A program made the translations under genes and the position numbers. From NCBI GenBank assembly GCA_015654535.1, contig JAATGU010000115.1:1-33199 (forward strand): a stretch of 33,199 nt of DNA. Reading direction: 5' to 3'. This document shows, one piece after another, positions 16,946 to 25,276 of the stretch. Numbering within the stretch: position 1 is the stretch's first letter; the number at the start of each line of letters is the position of its first letter. The notes beneath the pieces are model-generated. The model made no database searches, was not told where the DNA came from, and worked only from the letters and a program-made list of their open reading frames with translations. The DNA is from Bacteroidales bacterium (GTDB taxonomy: Bacteria > Bacteroidota > Bacteroidia > Bacteroidales > Bacteroidaceae).

Positions 16946-19608
16946 AAAAATGGCTATTGATATTTTGTCTGTGTTGTAATATACCCTTTTTGTCTGCCCA
17001 AATATTTACTGGTCGGGTGGTTAACGTAACTACGGGCAAACCACTTGAAATGGTTTCAATCAGTTTATTACAAGCGGATAGCCTGACTGTATCTTTTGCC
17101 ATGACTGATCGCAACGGGCATTTTTCGGTGACTGTTCCTAACGGGAAAAAAGTAAAATTCCTATGCATTACCTGTATGGGATATGCTCCCAAATGGGTGT
17201 CTACACTAAATTATAATAAGGATAGTGAAGTGCGGTTACAGCCTAAAGATATAATAATAAAGGAAGTGAAGTTTGTTTCTAAACGACTAAAACTGGATGG
17301 CGACACGCTGACTTACTCTGTTAATGGATTTAGTATGCCACAAGACAGAACAATTGGGGATGTGTTGAAAAAGCTACCGGGCATAGAAGTGGCGAATGAC
17401 GGACGGATAAAATATCAGGGGAAAGCTATCAATAAGTTTTATATTGAAGGTCTGAATTTACTGGAAGGTAGGTATAACTTAGCAACCAATAACCTTTCGG
17501 CCAAAGCGGTGAAAGAGATACAAGTGCTGGAAAATCATCAGGCAATAGCTGCGCTCCGCGGAAAAAGTTTCAGTGAAAACGCGGCAATCAATCTGGTGCT
17601 TGAAGATAAAGCAAAAGCACACTTTATCGGGACAGTGAATGTTGGGTTAGGTGTGGAAGAACAAAAAGGGAAGATGCTGTGGGATAATCGTTTATTAGGA
17701 ATGCTTTTCAATGCCCATATTCAGAATCTGAGTATGTATAAGAATAACAATACGGGGATAGATATTGGAGAAGAATTAAAGGTACTTACAATAGATCAAA
17801 TAGATCAGACAAACCAAATGAGAACAATGTCTCAGGAACATGATATCCTTTCTCCTATATCAGTTGGAAGTCCCGATTTAGATCAGCAACGTTACTATTT
17901 TAATGACTCCCATCTGTTTACTGTAAATAACTTATGGAGGCTAAAAAAGGGCCATGATTTGCGTATTCAGGCCAGTTACTTGCATGACCGGGAAAAACAG
18001 GATGGAAGTTCGGTGAGCACTTATTTTTTACCCGGGCAAACTCTTACCATTGACGAGAGTGTGCATGCCATTCACTCCAAAGATGAAATAGAAGGAGAGT
18101 TAACATATAACATTAACAACAAAAAGATTTTTCTAAAAAATTCACTTAAATGGCAGGTGCGTTTTGGTGACAATAACGGATGGATGCAAACCAATGGCAA
18201 AGCAGTAAATCAGACTACTGATCTTGATAAGCAAGTGTTGACCAATGACTTTCAACTGATCCGCAACTTTGGAAAAAATGTCTTCCACCTTTCCAGTATG
18301 AATATGTATAGTAATCTCCCGCAGCACCTCATTGTTACCCCCGGCCAGTATGCCGGGTCACTTAATGGAGGGGAAGAATATAACTCGATGCAACAAGACT
18401 TGCGGTTACGTTCGTTTGGTTCGTACACATATACTTCTTTTCTACACAAATTGTTTGGGATGTACATTGAGTATCGCGCCGGACTTAAGATAAAAGATCA
18501 GTCATTACATTCTATGTTCAATACTTCCGGCAGTCTCTTTCCTGAGGCCTCCCGGGACTCTTTTCTTAATCGTTCTCATTTTACAGAGACCAATTTGTAT
18601 ATAGTTCCTTCACTCAGTTATCAGAATTACAGTTTTAAAGGGAATGTGTCAATAACCGCTACAATGGCGAATCTTTATCAATGCAGCAGAACAGTGACTA
18701 ACTATAAAGGTGATGAAAATCACTTGTTGTTTGAACCTGCTATTAATTTGGAATATATATTCTCTGCCCTTTGGAAAATAAATGGGAACTTCACTTATAA
18801 CCATAATTATTCGGATATTTATGATCTTTACCCGGGGTATATATTTACCTCCTACCGTAGTAGTTATGCCCATGGAAATGATCTTTCCCTGCGCAAATCC
18901 ATGGACTTTCACGGAGGGATAAACTTTAAGAATCCTATTAAAGGCTCTTTCTTTAATTTGTCCGGATACTATACACCAGAGCATCGTAACATGCTTCTTT
19001 CTTCTCGTTTTAATGGGATATTGCAGCAAACGGTGAGTATAAAACAGGGCGTGAATAGTGAACGTTTTGGAGTCAATGCCGATTATAGTAAATCTTTCTC
19101 CTTCTGTAAAACCATTATTCGTTTAAGTGGCAATTATAGTGGTACGGAAGATACCCAATTATGGAGTGGAGCGCTCACTAAGTTCCGTTCTGATAATATA
19201 AATTCATCTGTGACACTCTTTATGCAGCCATGCCGATACATTAATTGGGAAGCAGTTTCAAGCTATCTCTATTCCGCTATGGAGACTTTGGAGCCTGAAA
19301 AGAAAGAATATTCACCCGTTCGAAGCTTTCATCATAAACTAACGTTGAATGTGATTCCTTCCGATAAATGGCAGATTAAATGGAGAAATGAGTTTTATCA
19401 CAGCACCGATAAAGGGCTCAAAAGCAGCTTCTTTTCAGATTTATCACTGTCTTATCTTTTCAAAAATAGTGAATTACAGTTTTCTTCCATGAATCTATTT
19501 AATAACAATGAGTATCAGCTTAGAAACATTGGCTCATTGAGTGAGTCGGTAAGTATGAATACGCTTCGTCCTCGTCAGTTCATTGTAAAGTATTTGTTTA
19601 ATTTCTAA
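16942..19608 (+). CDS. TonB-dependent-receptor-like outer-membrane beta-barrel protein
   Basis: The 888-residue protein has a signal peptide (ending LSAQ, residue 20), a carboxypeptidase-D-regulatory-like beta-sandwich (about 21-105: GRVVNVTTGKPLEMVSISLL), a plug-like region (about 125-220: TIGDVLKKLPGIEV, then the KFYIEGLNLLEGRY segment), and a long beta-barrel ending in the aromatic strand FIVKYLFNF. It should lie in the outer membrane and move or bind a ligand; with its coupled GLPGLI partner it may handle the small secreted product upstream. No TonB box is obvious, as is common in this subgroup. The ligand is unknown. It overlaps the GLPGLI stop codon by four bases. Confidence 0.85.
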   Translation: MKKWLLIFCLCCNIPFLSAQIFTGRVVNVTTGKPLEMVSISLLQADSLTVSFAMTDRNGHFSVTVPNGKKVKFLCITCMGYAPKWVSTLNYNKDSEVRLQPKDIIIKEVKFVSKRLKLDGDTLTYSVNGFSMPQDRTIGDVLKKLPGIEVANDGRIKYQGKAINKFYIEGLNLLEGRYNLATNNLSAKAVKEIQVLENHQAIAALRGKSFSENAAINLVLEDKAKAHFIGTVNVGLGVEEQKGKMLWDNRLLGMLFNAHIQNLSMYKNNNTGIDIGEELKVLTIDQIDQTNQMRTMSQEHDILSPISVGSPDLDQQRYYFNDSHLFTVNNLWRLKKGHDLRIQASYLHDREKQDGSSVSTYFLPGQTLTIDESVHAIHSKDEIEGELTYNINNKKIFLKNSLKWQVRFGDNNGWMQTNGKAVNQTTDLDKQVLTNDFQLIRNFGKNVFHLSSMNMYSNLPQHLIVTPGQYAGSLNGGEEYNSMQQDLRLRSFGSYTYTSFLHKLFGMYIEYRAGLKIKDQSLHSMFNTSGSLFPEASRDSFLNRSHFTETNLYIVPSLSYQNYSFKGNVSITATMANLYQCSRTVTNYKGDENHLLFEPAINLEYIFSALWKINGNFTYNHNYSDIYDLYPGYIFTSYRSSYAHGNDLSLRKSMDFHGGINFKNPIKGSFFNLSGYYTPEHRNMLLSSRFNGILQQTVSIKQGVNSERFGVNADYSKSFSFCKTIIRLSGNYSGTEDTQLWSGALTKFRSDNINSSVTLFMQPCRYINWEAVSSYLYSAMETLEPEKKEYSPVRSFHHKLTLNVIPSDKWQIKWRNEFYHSTDKGLKSSFFSDLSLSYLFKNSELQFSSMNLFNNNEYQLRNIGSLSESVSMNTLRPRQFIVKYLFNF

Positions 19609-19693
19609 AACAATATTGAATTTTAGATTTGATTAAGATCTTCCACCAAAAGTGACGAAGAACCTCTTTTGTGTCGGTGACCAGAATAAATAG

Positions 19694-20048
19694 AATCGCT
19701 TCCACTTTACTCTTACAAGAGCGGAGACCCTTATAAAGGAACATCTGGATAGTACACTTACTTTATTACGTGGCATAAAATAATCCGGAAAAATTATCTA
19801 AGCGTAACTATGCTTTTATTGTAAAGAATAATATCTGTCTGGGCTTTTCTTTAAGTGAAATTAGCTTTGGATATTCTGGTTTGGAAGAAGAAGACAGTGC
19901 GCTAAACTATCAATTTAGAGCGTTGAAGATTGCCGATATTCTGAACATGGAAAAGATCTCTGTAAAGAGACGAAAATTACGTATCCGTAAAGACAAAATG
20001 ATGCTCGATGACGGAAGAATACTGGATGAAATTATTCGCAATTTCTAA
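19694..20048 (+). pseudogene. TPR/HTH regulator relic, copy 2, with two internal deletions
   Basis: Three blocks match the intact regulator in order: the N-terminus (19694 on, like 13771-13890), a middle TPR part (like about 14219-14344), and the HTH tail (like 15236-15350). The joins fall at shared short words (TATGCTTT and GCCGA), so about 330 and 890 bp were lost by microhomology deletion. The HTH tail differs from the intact gene only at three synonymous sites in the last ~37 codons, while the N-terminal block carries frameshifts. Continuous translation is impossible. Confidence 0.88.
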
Positions 20049-20219
20049 ACTGTCGCCCACAAGATTCTTTAATATCTATACTAACTATCTATATTTAAGC
20101 TACTTAAGAAACGTATAGTACATCTTAATTGTCGCCCATTTTTTTTGTTTTGTTTGAATAGACCCGCTACATTTGCTGACACAAAGTTTATAAAACGTAT
20201 CATTTAAAATCAAAGCAAT
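20049..20219 (+). promoter_or_regulatory. Conserved promoter with paired TGTCGCCCA sites, copy 2
   Basis: TGTCGCCCA occurs at 20051-20059 and 20130-20138, again 79 bp apart. The -33 TTTG (20144-20147) and -7 TACATTTG (20168-20175) are 20 nt apart, and the DUF3244-like ATG follows about 45 bp later. The sequence is nearly identical to copies 1 and 3 although the adjacent regulator is dead, which suggests the sites are still used, perhaps by the regulator at 13704. Confidence 0.75.
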
Positions 20220-20606
20220 ATGAAAAAAGGTATATTACTTACGCTATTCTCGCTTAGCTTTATTGTAGAGGACAATTATGGTATTAACACTATAGGCGAG
20301 ACCGAGAAAACAATAACTCTCAAAAGAGGAGAATTACATCAGGTAGAACCTAAATCAGTAGGAGTAGTCTACTTGCCAATTCATGCAACTATAGATGAAA
20401 CAATCATTGAAATATCCTTCGATAGTAATATTCAGGACTTAACCATCTATATAGAGAATGAACAAGGTGAGATTGTATATGATAATACACTTTCTGTGTT
20501 GGATTCTACAATTTTACCGATTTCTATTGAAGGATATAACAGCGGATATTATGTGATAGAAATTAAATATGGAAATACAACTTTATATGGTAAGTTTAGT
20601 ATATGA
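20220..20606 (+). CDS. DUF3244-like small secreted protein, unit 2
   Basis: The 128-residue protein has a signal peptide (residues 1 to about 20) and an Ig-like beta-sandwich pattern (DLTIYIENEQGEIVYDNTLS, then PISIEGYNSGYYVIEIKY and a final LYGKFSI) typical of the DUF3244 family in Bacteroides. Function is unknown; such proteins are small, exported and possibly adhesive or carrier modules. It is about 91% identical to the product of 31315-31701, with most changes in the signal peptide and in the loops near residues 93-120. It is the first gene after promoter copy 2. The family name is from pattern memory, so another Ig-like fold is possible. Confidence 0.72.
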   Translation: MKKGILLTLFSLSFIVEDNYGINTIGETEKTITLKRGELHQVEPKSVGVVYLPIHATIDETIIEISFDSNIQDLTIYIENEQGEIVYDNTLSVLDSTILPISIEGYNSGYYVIEIKYGNTTLYGKFSI

Positions 20607-21098
20607 TACAATAAATTTATAAGCACATCTCATGGATAAATTGATCATATGGGATCGGGTTCAATAATAGATAAAAATGTTTTAGATAATATAATATTTT
20701 AACATGGGATACGTATTAGACCTACGTAATCGATTGCTCTCGTCAAATAAGATGCAAAAAGTTTGTATATTTTTGGTACTATTAACTTTTTCAAAAACTA
20801 ACATGAATATTTAGTTTTATTTTCTGTAATGCCTTGCTACCACTACGGAAGAGTTAAACTAAGAGTATACATTATAAAGAGTCCAACGCTCACAAATGTC
20901 AAACCTTAAAACAATAAAGCAGACAAATATAATAAAACACGAATAAAAAAATATTCGAAAGTTATGAAGTCCATAATATCCAATAGATTTCACAATGCAG
21001 TTACTAAAGCTGTATTAATCAATTAGAGCAGATTCTGAAAAGCTTAATAGAGTAGGAAAATTATTAACATTAACATAACAAATAAATAGTTCAACATT
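20607..21098. other. Long leader between the DUF3244-like gene and the RiPP precursor
   Basis: This 492-bp AT-rich stretch has no supported gene. A 20-codon frame from ATG 20751 (MQKVCIFLVLLTFSKTNMNI) looks like a signal-peptide stub and may be a relic. TATTTTTG at 20768-20775 fits TAnnTTTG but is over 300 bp from the precursor. A small stem, CGAATA/TATTCG, lies at 20940-20957. No clear promoter sits directly before the precursor. Confidence 0.4.
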
Positions 21099-21245
21099 AT
21101 GGATAAAAATATAGAATTGCTTAGCAATGAAGAACTTCTTGAACTGAACGGTGGTGTTTCAGTTATGAGCGAAGAGACTCAAGTTGCTGGGCTCCAAGGA
21201 TGGAATAATTGTTGTAATGTAGCTAAGGATGAAAAGGATAAATAA
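21099..21245 (+). CDS. RiPP precursor peptide with double-glycine leader
   Basis: The 48-residue frame has an N-terminal leader whose LSNEELLELNGG (residues 8-19) fits the classical double-glycine consensus LSxxELxxIxGG with only Leu for Ile. C39 peptidases cut after such GG pairs. Cutting after Gly19 leaves a 29-residue core, VSVMSEETQVAGLQGWNNCC plus the tail NVAKDEKDK, with adjacent Cys38 and Cys39 as candidate modification sites and a hydrophilic end. Its neighbours are a radical SAM/SPASM enzyme (105 bp downstream) and a C39-peptidase ABC exporter, the expected modification and export partners. I do not recognise the core as a known product. It is short, but leader, context and the following hairpin agree. 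Confidence 0.82.
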   Translation: MDKNIELLSNEELLELNGGVSVMSEETQVAGLQGWNNCCNVAKDEKDK

Positions 21246-21269
21246 AATGAGATGGCTCTAGATGGAGAG

Positions 21270-21312
21270 TCCTTTAAAAAAGGAGGTGGTGTTTAAAATA
21301 CGACCTCCTTTA
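21270..21312 (+). terminator. Attenuator-like hairpin between precursor and maturase
   Basis: A perfect 9-bp stem pairs AAAGGAGGT (21279-21287) with ACCTCCTTT (21303-21311). The same AAAGGA can instead pair with TCCTTT (21270-21275), so two structures exclude each other. The hairpin should reduce read-through so that the precursor is made in excess of the enzyme; the T-run after it is weak. Confidence 0.6.
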
Positions 21313-21350
21313 TTCAACAATTCTTTATTATTTATATTACAAATATTATT

Positions 21351-22703
21351 ATGGAATATTATTCTAAATGGACATTAGGGAAGAGATGGGTGCTACGAAA
21401 AGATATTCATACTTTTCAAAAGTATAGAGCTATAAATATAGATTCAGGCTTATCTTTAACGCTAAGTAAACCCCTATTTTACTTATTGAAGATATTCGCA
21501 AATAACTCGATTTCATTTGCAGAACTGAATGAGTATTTGTCAAAGAACAACATACATATTGAACTGGATCAATTTTATAATATAGTAAACAAATACAAAA
21601 AAACTTGTTTACTTGAGAAAGGTTTAAATATTACGAAGCTATTTTTTGAAAGCAATATTGATAAAGCGGCAATCCCTATTACAACAACACCTGAAAACGT
21701 AGAAATACATTTTACACATAAGTGTAACTTAGCATGTAAACATTGCTTCCAATTATCATCGCCGACTAGTAATTTGTTCAAAGAAATAAGTAAAGACGAG
21801 TGGGTTAGGATATTCACACAACTAGAGCGATATAATACATATAATATTGTTTTATCTGGAGGGGAACCAATGTTTTACTCTGAATTTGATAGCCTTATCA
21901 ATGATATTGTAGAAAAACGTTTAAGATTTAATATCCTTACTAATGGAATTAAAGTTAATAGTAATAACATTAGTGCCTTGTGTAGATCTAATGTTGAGTT
22001 AACAATATCTGTTGATGGGCATAACGCTCTCACTCACGATTTTTTAAGAGGAAAGGGAGCTTTCGATAAAGTTTCAGAATCTTTAATCAAGTTATGTTCT
22101 GGAGGAGCTAAAGTTCACTTATCATACACTATTCATAGAAAAAACTACATGTATATAAAGGATTTTCTTAATTTTGCAATTGGTCATGGCATTAAAAGTG
22201 TTGGTTTTCTATTAATTGATCCTTTAGGAAGGGCAGAACAAAATTCTGATTTACTATTTACATCTACAGAAATGAACAAAATAACAGAGAATATTGAAAA
22301 TTTGAAGTTGATATATAGCTCCAATATTAATATATTATATACAGATCCAATTGCATTAAATGTTGGAGAAGCTTTCTCTGATATTATATCCTGTTCTGCT
22401 GGAACAAATCGCTTTGCCATAGATCCAAGTGGAATTATGTATCCGTGCGCGATGGCTTTTGGTGAAAAAGAATTTCAATTGGCAGATTTAAAGAAAGAAG
22501 ATATTCAGCAAATATGGAAAGATAAAGATAAATGGAGTCTTTTCCGTGGAACAGTCAAAATGGATGATATTAAAGGATGTCGAGAATGTGCATTAAAAAA
22601 TCAATGTACTCTAAAAAATTGCAGATTAAAAAGCTATCGAAAAAATAAAGATTTTTACGCACGTCCTATTGGTTGTAAACTCGAACGTTTTTGCAATATT
22701 TAA
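21351..22703 (+). CDS. Radical SAM/SPASM peptide maturase
   Basis: The 450-residue enzyme has an N-terminal winged-helix region resembling a PqqD/RRE precursor-binding domain (about 30-95), then a radical SAM core with CNLACKHC (Cys125, Cys129, Cys132) and the GGEP motif in LSGGEPMFYSEFD. The C-terminus is a SPASM-type region binding auxiliary Fe-S clusters: SCSAGTNRFAIDPSGIMYPC, GCRECALKNQCTLKNC and a final CKLERFC. Such enzymes install thioether, C-C or epimer modifications on RiPP precursors; the reaction here is not predictable. It directly follows the double-glycine precursor, its likely substrate. Its base composition is very AT-rich. Similar maturases occur in Bacteroidales double-glycine clusters. 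Confidence 0.9.
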   Translation: MEYYSKWTLGKRWVLRKDIHTFQKYRAINIDSGLSLTLSKPLFYLLKIFANNSISFAELNEYLSKNNIHIELDQFYNIVNKYKKTCLLEKGLNITKLFFESNIDKAAIPITTTPENVEIHFTHKCNLACKHCFQLSSPTSNLFKEISKDEWVRIFTQLERYNTYNIVLSGGEPMFYSEFDSLINDIVEKRLRFNILTNGIKVNSNNISALCRSNVELTISVDGHNALTHDFLRGKGAFDKVSESLIKLCSGGAKVHLSYTIHRKNYMYIKDFLNFAIGHGIKSVGFLLIDPLGRAEQNSDLLFTSTEMNKITENIENLKLIYSSNINILYTDPIALNVGEAFSDIISCSAGTNRFAIDPSGIMYPCAMAFGEKEFQLADLKKEDIQQIWKDKDKWSLFRGTVKMDDIKGCRECALKNQCTLKNCRLKSYRKNKDFYARPIGCKLERFCNI

Positions 22704-22734
22704 TATTATTATGGGACACAGATATATGCATAAT

Positions 22735-25038
22735 ATGAAAAGATTATTTTTTATCATTTCTTTCTTGTTTTTTTTTCTTAATAATTCATATAGTCAAAGT
22801 TTTATAGGAAAAGTTATAGATGAAAATAATAGTCCAATTCAATATGCAAATGTTATTTTAATAAATGAATCGGATTCATTATTTTTGTGTGGTAGCGTAA
22901 CCAATGAAAAAGGTGAATTCAATATTCCTTATAAAGGAAACGGAAATAAGCGACTTAAAATATCTTATATTGGCTATGTTTCAAAGATTTCACACGCAGA
23001 GGTTGACAAGTATGTAACATTCCAACTTACTTCTTTGAATGCTAAACTTAATGAAGTTGTAGTTATTGGCAGAAGAAAAGTATTCAAAATGGAAAATGGA
23101 GCCATAGTAACCAGGGTTCAGAATACTCTTCTTGCAACTCTGTCTAATGCTAACGAAGTGCTTTCACAACTGCCTTTCGTCAATGGTGAAAACGGTAATT
23201 TCAAAGTGTTTGGGAAAGGAACGCCACTTATATATATTAATAATCGTTTGGTTAGGGATGAAAACGAACTATCGCAACTTTCACCGAACGATATCAAAGA
23301 AATTAAAGTAATAACCACTCCTGGTGCGGAATATGATGCCAGTGTTAAAGCAGTAATAAAGATAACTACCATAAAACCTATTGGCGCAGGGTTGAGTGGA
23401 ATGGTATACGCTAAAGGAACGATAGCAAGGGAATTTTCGGATAATGAATATATTTCACTTAACTATCGTAAGGGAGCTTGGGATATATTGGGATCATTAG
23501 ACTATTATCACAGTAAACAACGACAATCATATACTGGATTACAAAAATTCATTTTCAATGAAAAAGAAAAGAGACAACAATATTCTGAAAGTGACCAATG
23601 GAAAGAATATTCATATAATCCTGTAATTGGATTTAATTTCAATCCGTCTGAAAGGCATTCATTGGGTATCCGCTATTCTGGAAAAATTTCTAAAGATAAA
23701 GATTATTCTATTAATGATATGGAAAGTTTTGACAATCTATCTACCGCAGAATACATAAAACAAGGAATCCTAAATAAGGATAATAGTGACAGACATTTGA
23801 TGAATGCATATTATGAGGGAACATTAAGCAATAAATTATCTGTTAAGATCAATTTTGATGTTTCTAAGGGTAAAAAAACAAACAAACAGGAAATCTATTA
23901 TCTAAATACATCAGATAGTATACCTATCCTTGCTCATGGTGCAACAAATTATAATCTTTATGCTGCTAAAGGATTATTAAGTTATTCTTTACCCAAAGGA
24001 ACTCTAAGTGTGGGTTCCGAATATGCTTACACTAAAAATGTTCAGACATACATAAATGAAAAGGAAGATTTAGATTTACCCGAGACAAACGACAAGGCTT
24101 TACAAAATCGTACCGCTTTATTTGCAACTTATGAGACACAATTGAAACATTTTACTTTCAATGCTGGGTTGAGATATGAGATTATCAATCTTAATTATTA
24201 TCAAAATGAAATAAAAAATAAGGAACAAGGGCAACGATATCAAAAACTATTTCCTAATATTTCTGTATCGTATTCAGGTAATAGATTTCATATACAATTG
24301 GCTTTTGAATCAAAAGTCAGATATCCGACCTATAATGAATTACGAAGCAATATACAATACAGTTCTCCATTTCTTTATGAATCAGGCAATCCGTATTTAA
24401 AACCAAATATAAAAAATGAGTTTACATATATGTTTAGTTGGATGGATTTTAATTTTTTGGCTTCATATACGATCAATAAAGACGCCATATTTAACGTTCC
24501 ACAGTTATACAATGACAAACCTATAATACTTTTAAAAAATGAAAATGTTGATAAATATAAAGAATTCAATTTTGGAGTTTCTTACTCTCCTTCAATTGGA
24601 ATATGGAATCCTTCGTGGGAAATTAGCGAATTAAAACAATGGTTAAATTTGGGGAATCCTGAAACAAAGTATAACCACCCTATATTTATGTACAAATGGT
24701 ACAATGCACTTGAATTCTCCTCTAAGTGGATTTTTAGAATAAATATAAATGGCATGACACGAGGTAATGAAGAAGTTGCTATGATGAAACCGAGTTGGGG
24801 ATTAAATTTAATGTTGTCAAAAAAACTTTTTTATGACAAACTTAGTATACAATTAGCAGTAAATGATATTTTTAAGACAAGGGAGGCAAAATGGGATATG
24901 CATTTTAATAATTTGCAGTTATTCTATGATAAAGATCTTGATTCAAGAAGCATCGTATTAACTCTTACTTATCGATTTAATTCAACGAAAAGCAAATACA
25001 AGGGGACAAATGCAACTAATGAAATAAATCGCTTATAA
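22735..25038 (+). CDS. Outer-membrane beta-barrel protein (TonB-receptor-like) of the RiPP cluster
   Basis: Starting at ATG 22735 gives a 767-residue protein with a classical signal peptide (MKRLFFIISFLFFFLNNSYS). A carboxypeptidase-regulatory-like domain follows (about 23-105, GKVIDENNSPIQYANVILIN), then a plug-like part (NANEVLSQLPFV, and ITTPGAEYDASVKAVIKITT), then an outer-membrane barrel ending in LTYRFN. ATG 22711 would add eight residues. It starts about 30 bp after the radical SAM stop. In such clusters the barrel may carry the mature peptide across the outer membrane or take up a ligand; neither is shown. It is AT-rich, like the two genes before it. Confidence 0.82.
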   Translation: MKRLFFIISFLFFFLNNSYSQSFIGKVIDENNSPIQYANVILINESDSLFLCGSVTNEKGEFNIPYKGNGNKRLKISYIGYVSKISHAEVDKYVTFQLTSLNAKLNEVVVIGRRKVFKMENGAIVTRVQNTLLATLSNANEVLSQLPFVNGENGNFKVFGKGTPLIYINNRLVRDENELSQLSPNDIKEIKVITTPGAEYDASVKAVIKITTIKPIGAGLSGMVYAKGTIAREFSDNEYISLNYRKGAWDILGSLDYYHSKQRQSYTGLQKFIFNEKEKRQQYSESDQWKEYSYNPVIGFNFNPSERHSLGIRYSGKISKDKDYSINDMESFDNLSTAEYIKQGILNKDNSDRHLMNAYYEGTLSNKLSVKINFDVSKGKKTNKQEIYYLNTSDSIPILAHGATNYNLYAAKGLLSYSLPKGTLSVGSEYAYTKNVQTYINEKEDLDLPETNDKALQNRTALFATYETQLKHFTFNAGLRYEIINLNYYQNEIKNKEQGQRYQKLFPNISVSYSGNRFHIQLAFESKVRYPTYNELRSNIQYSSPFLYESGNPYLKPNIKNEFTYMFSWMDFNFLASYTINKDAIFNVPQLYNDKPIILLKNENVDKYKEFNFGVSYSPSIGIWNPSWEISELKQWLNLGNPETKYNHPIFMYKWYNALEFSSKWIFRININGMTRGNEEVAMMKPSWGLNLMLSKKLFYDKLSIQLAVNDIFKTREAKWDMHFNNLQLFYDKDLDSRSIVLTLTYRFNSTKSKYKGTNATNEINRL

Positions 25039-25276
25039 TAATTTTCATTAGTTGCTGTACTAAGTATCTTTAACAAACATATTTTAGATCAATTAATATA
25101 CTTAAGTTCCATATATTAATATTTCTACAGCTGTTTGAGGTAATTGATAAATTCACATAAGGTTAGAATTAATAATTTTATACATTCAGATGGATAGTAT
25201 TGTTTTAGTTAGCAAAATTTAAAAAGGTATATATAGGTTATAATTAATTGGAACTGATTCAGCAAATAGATTATTT

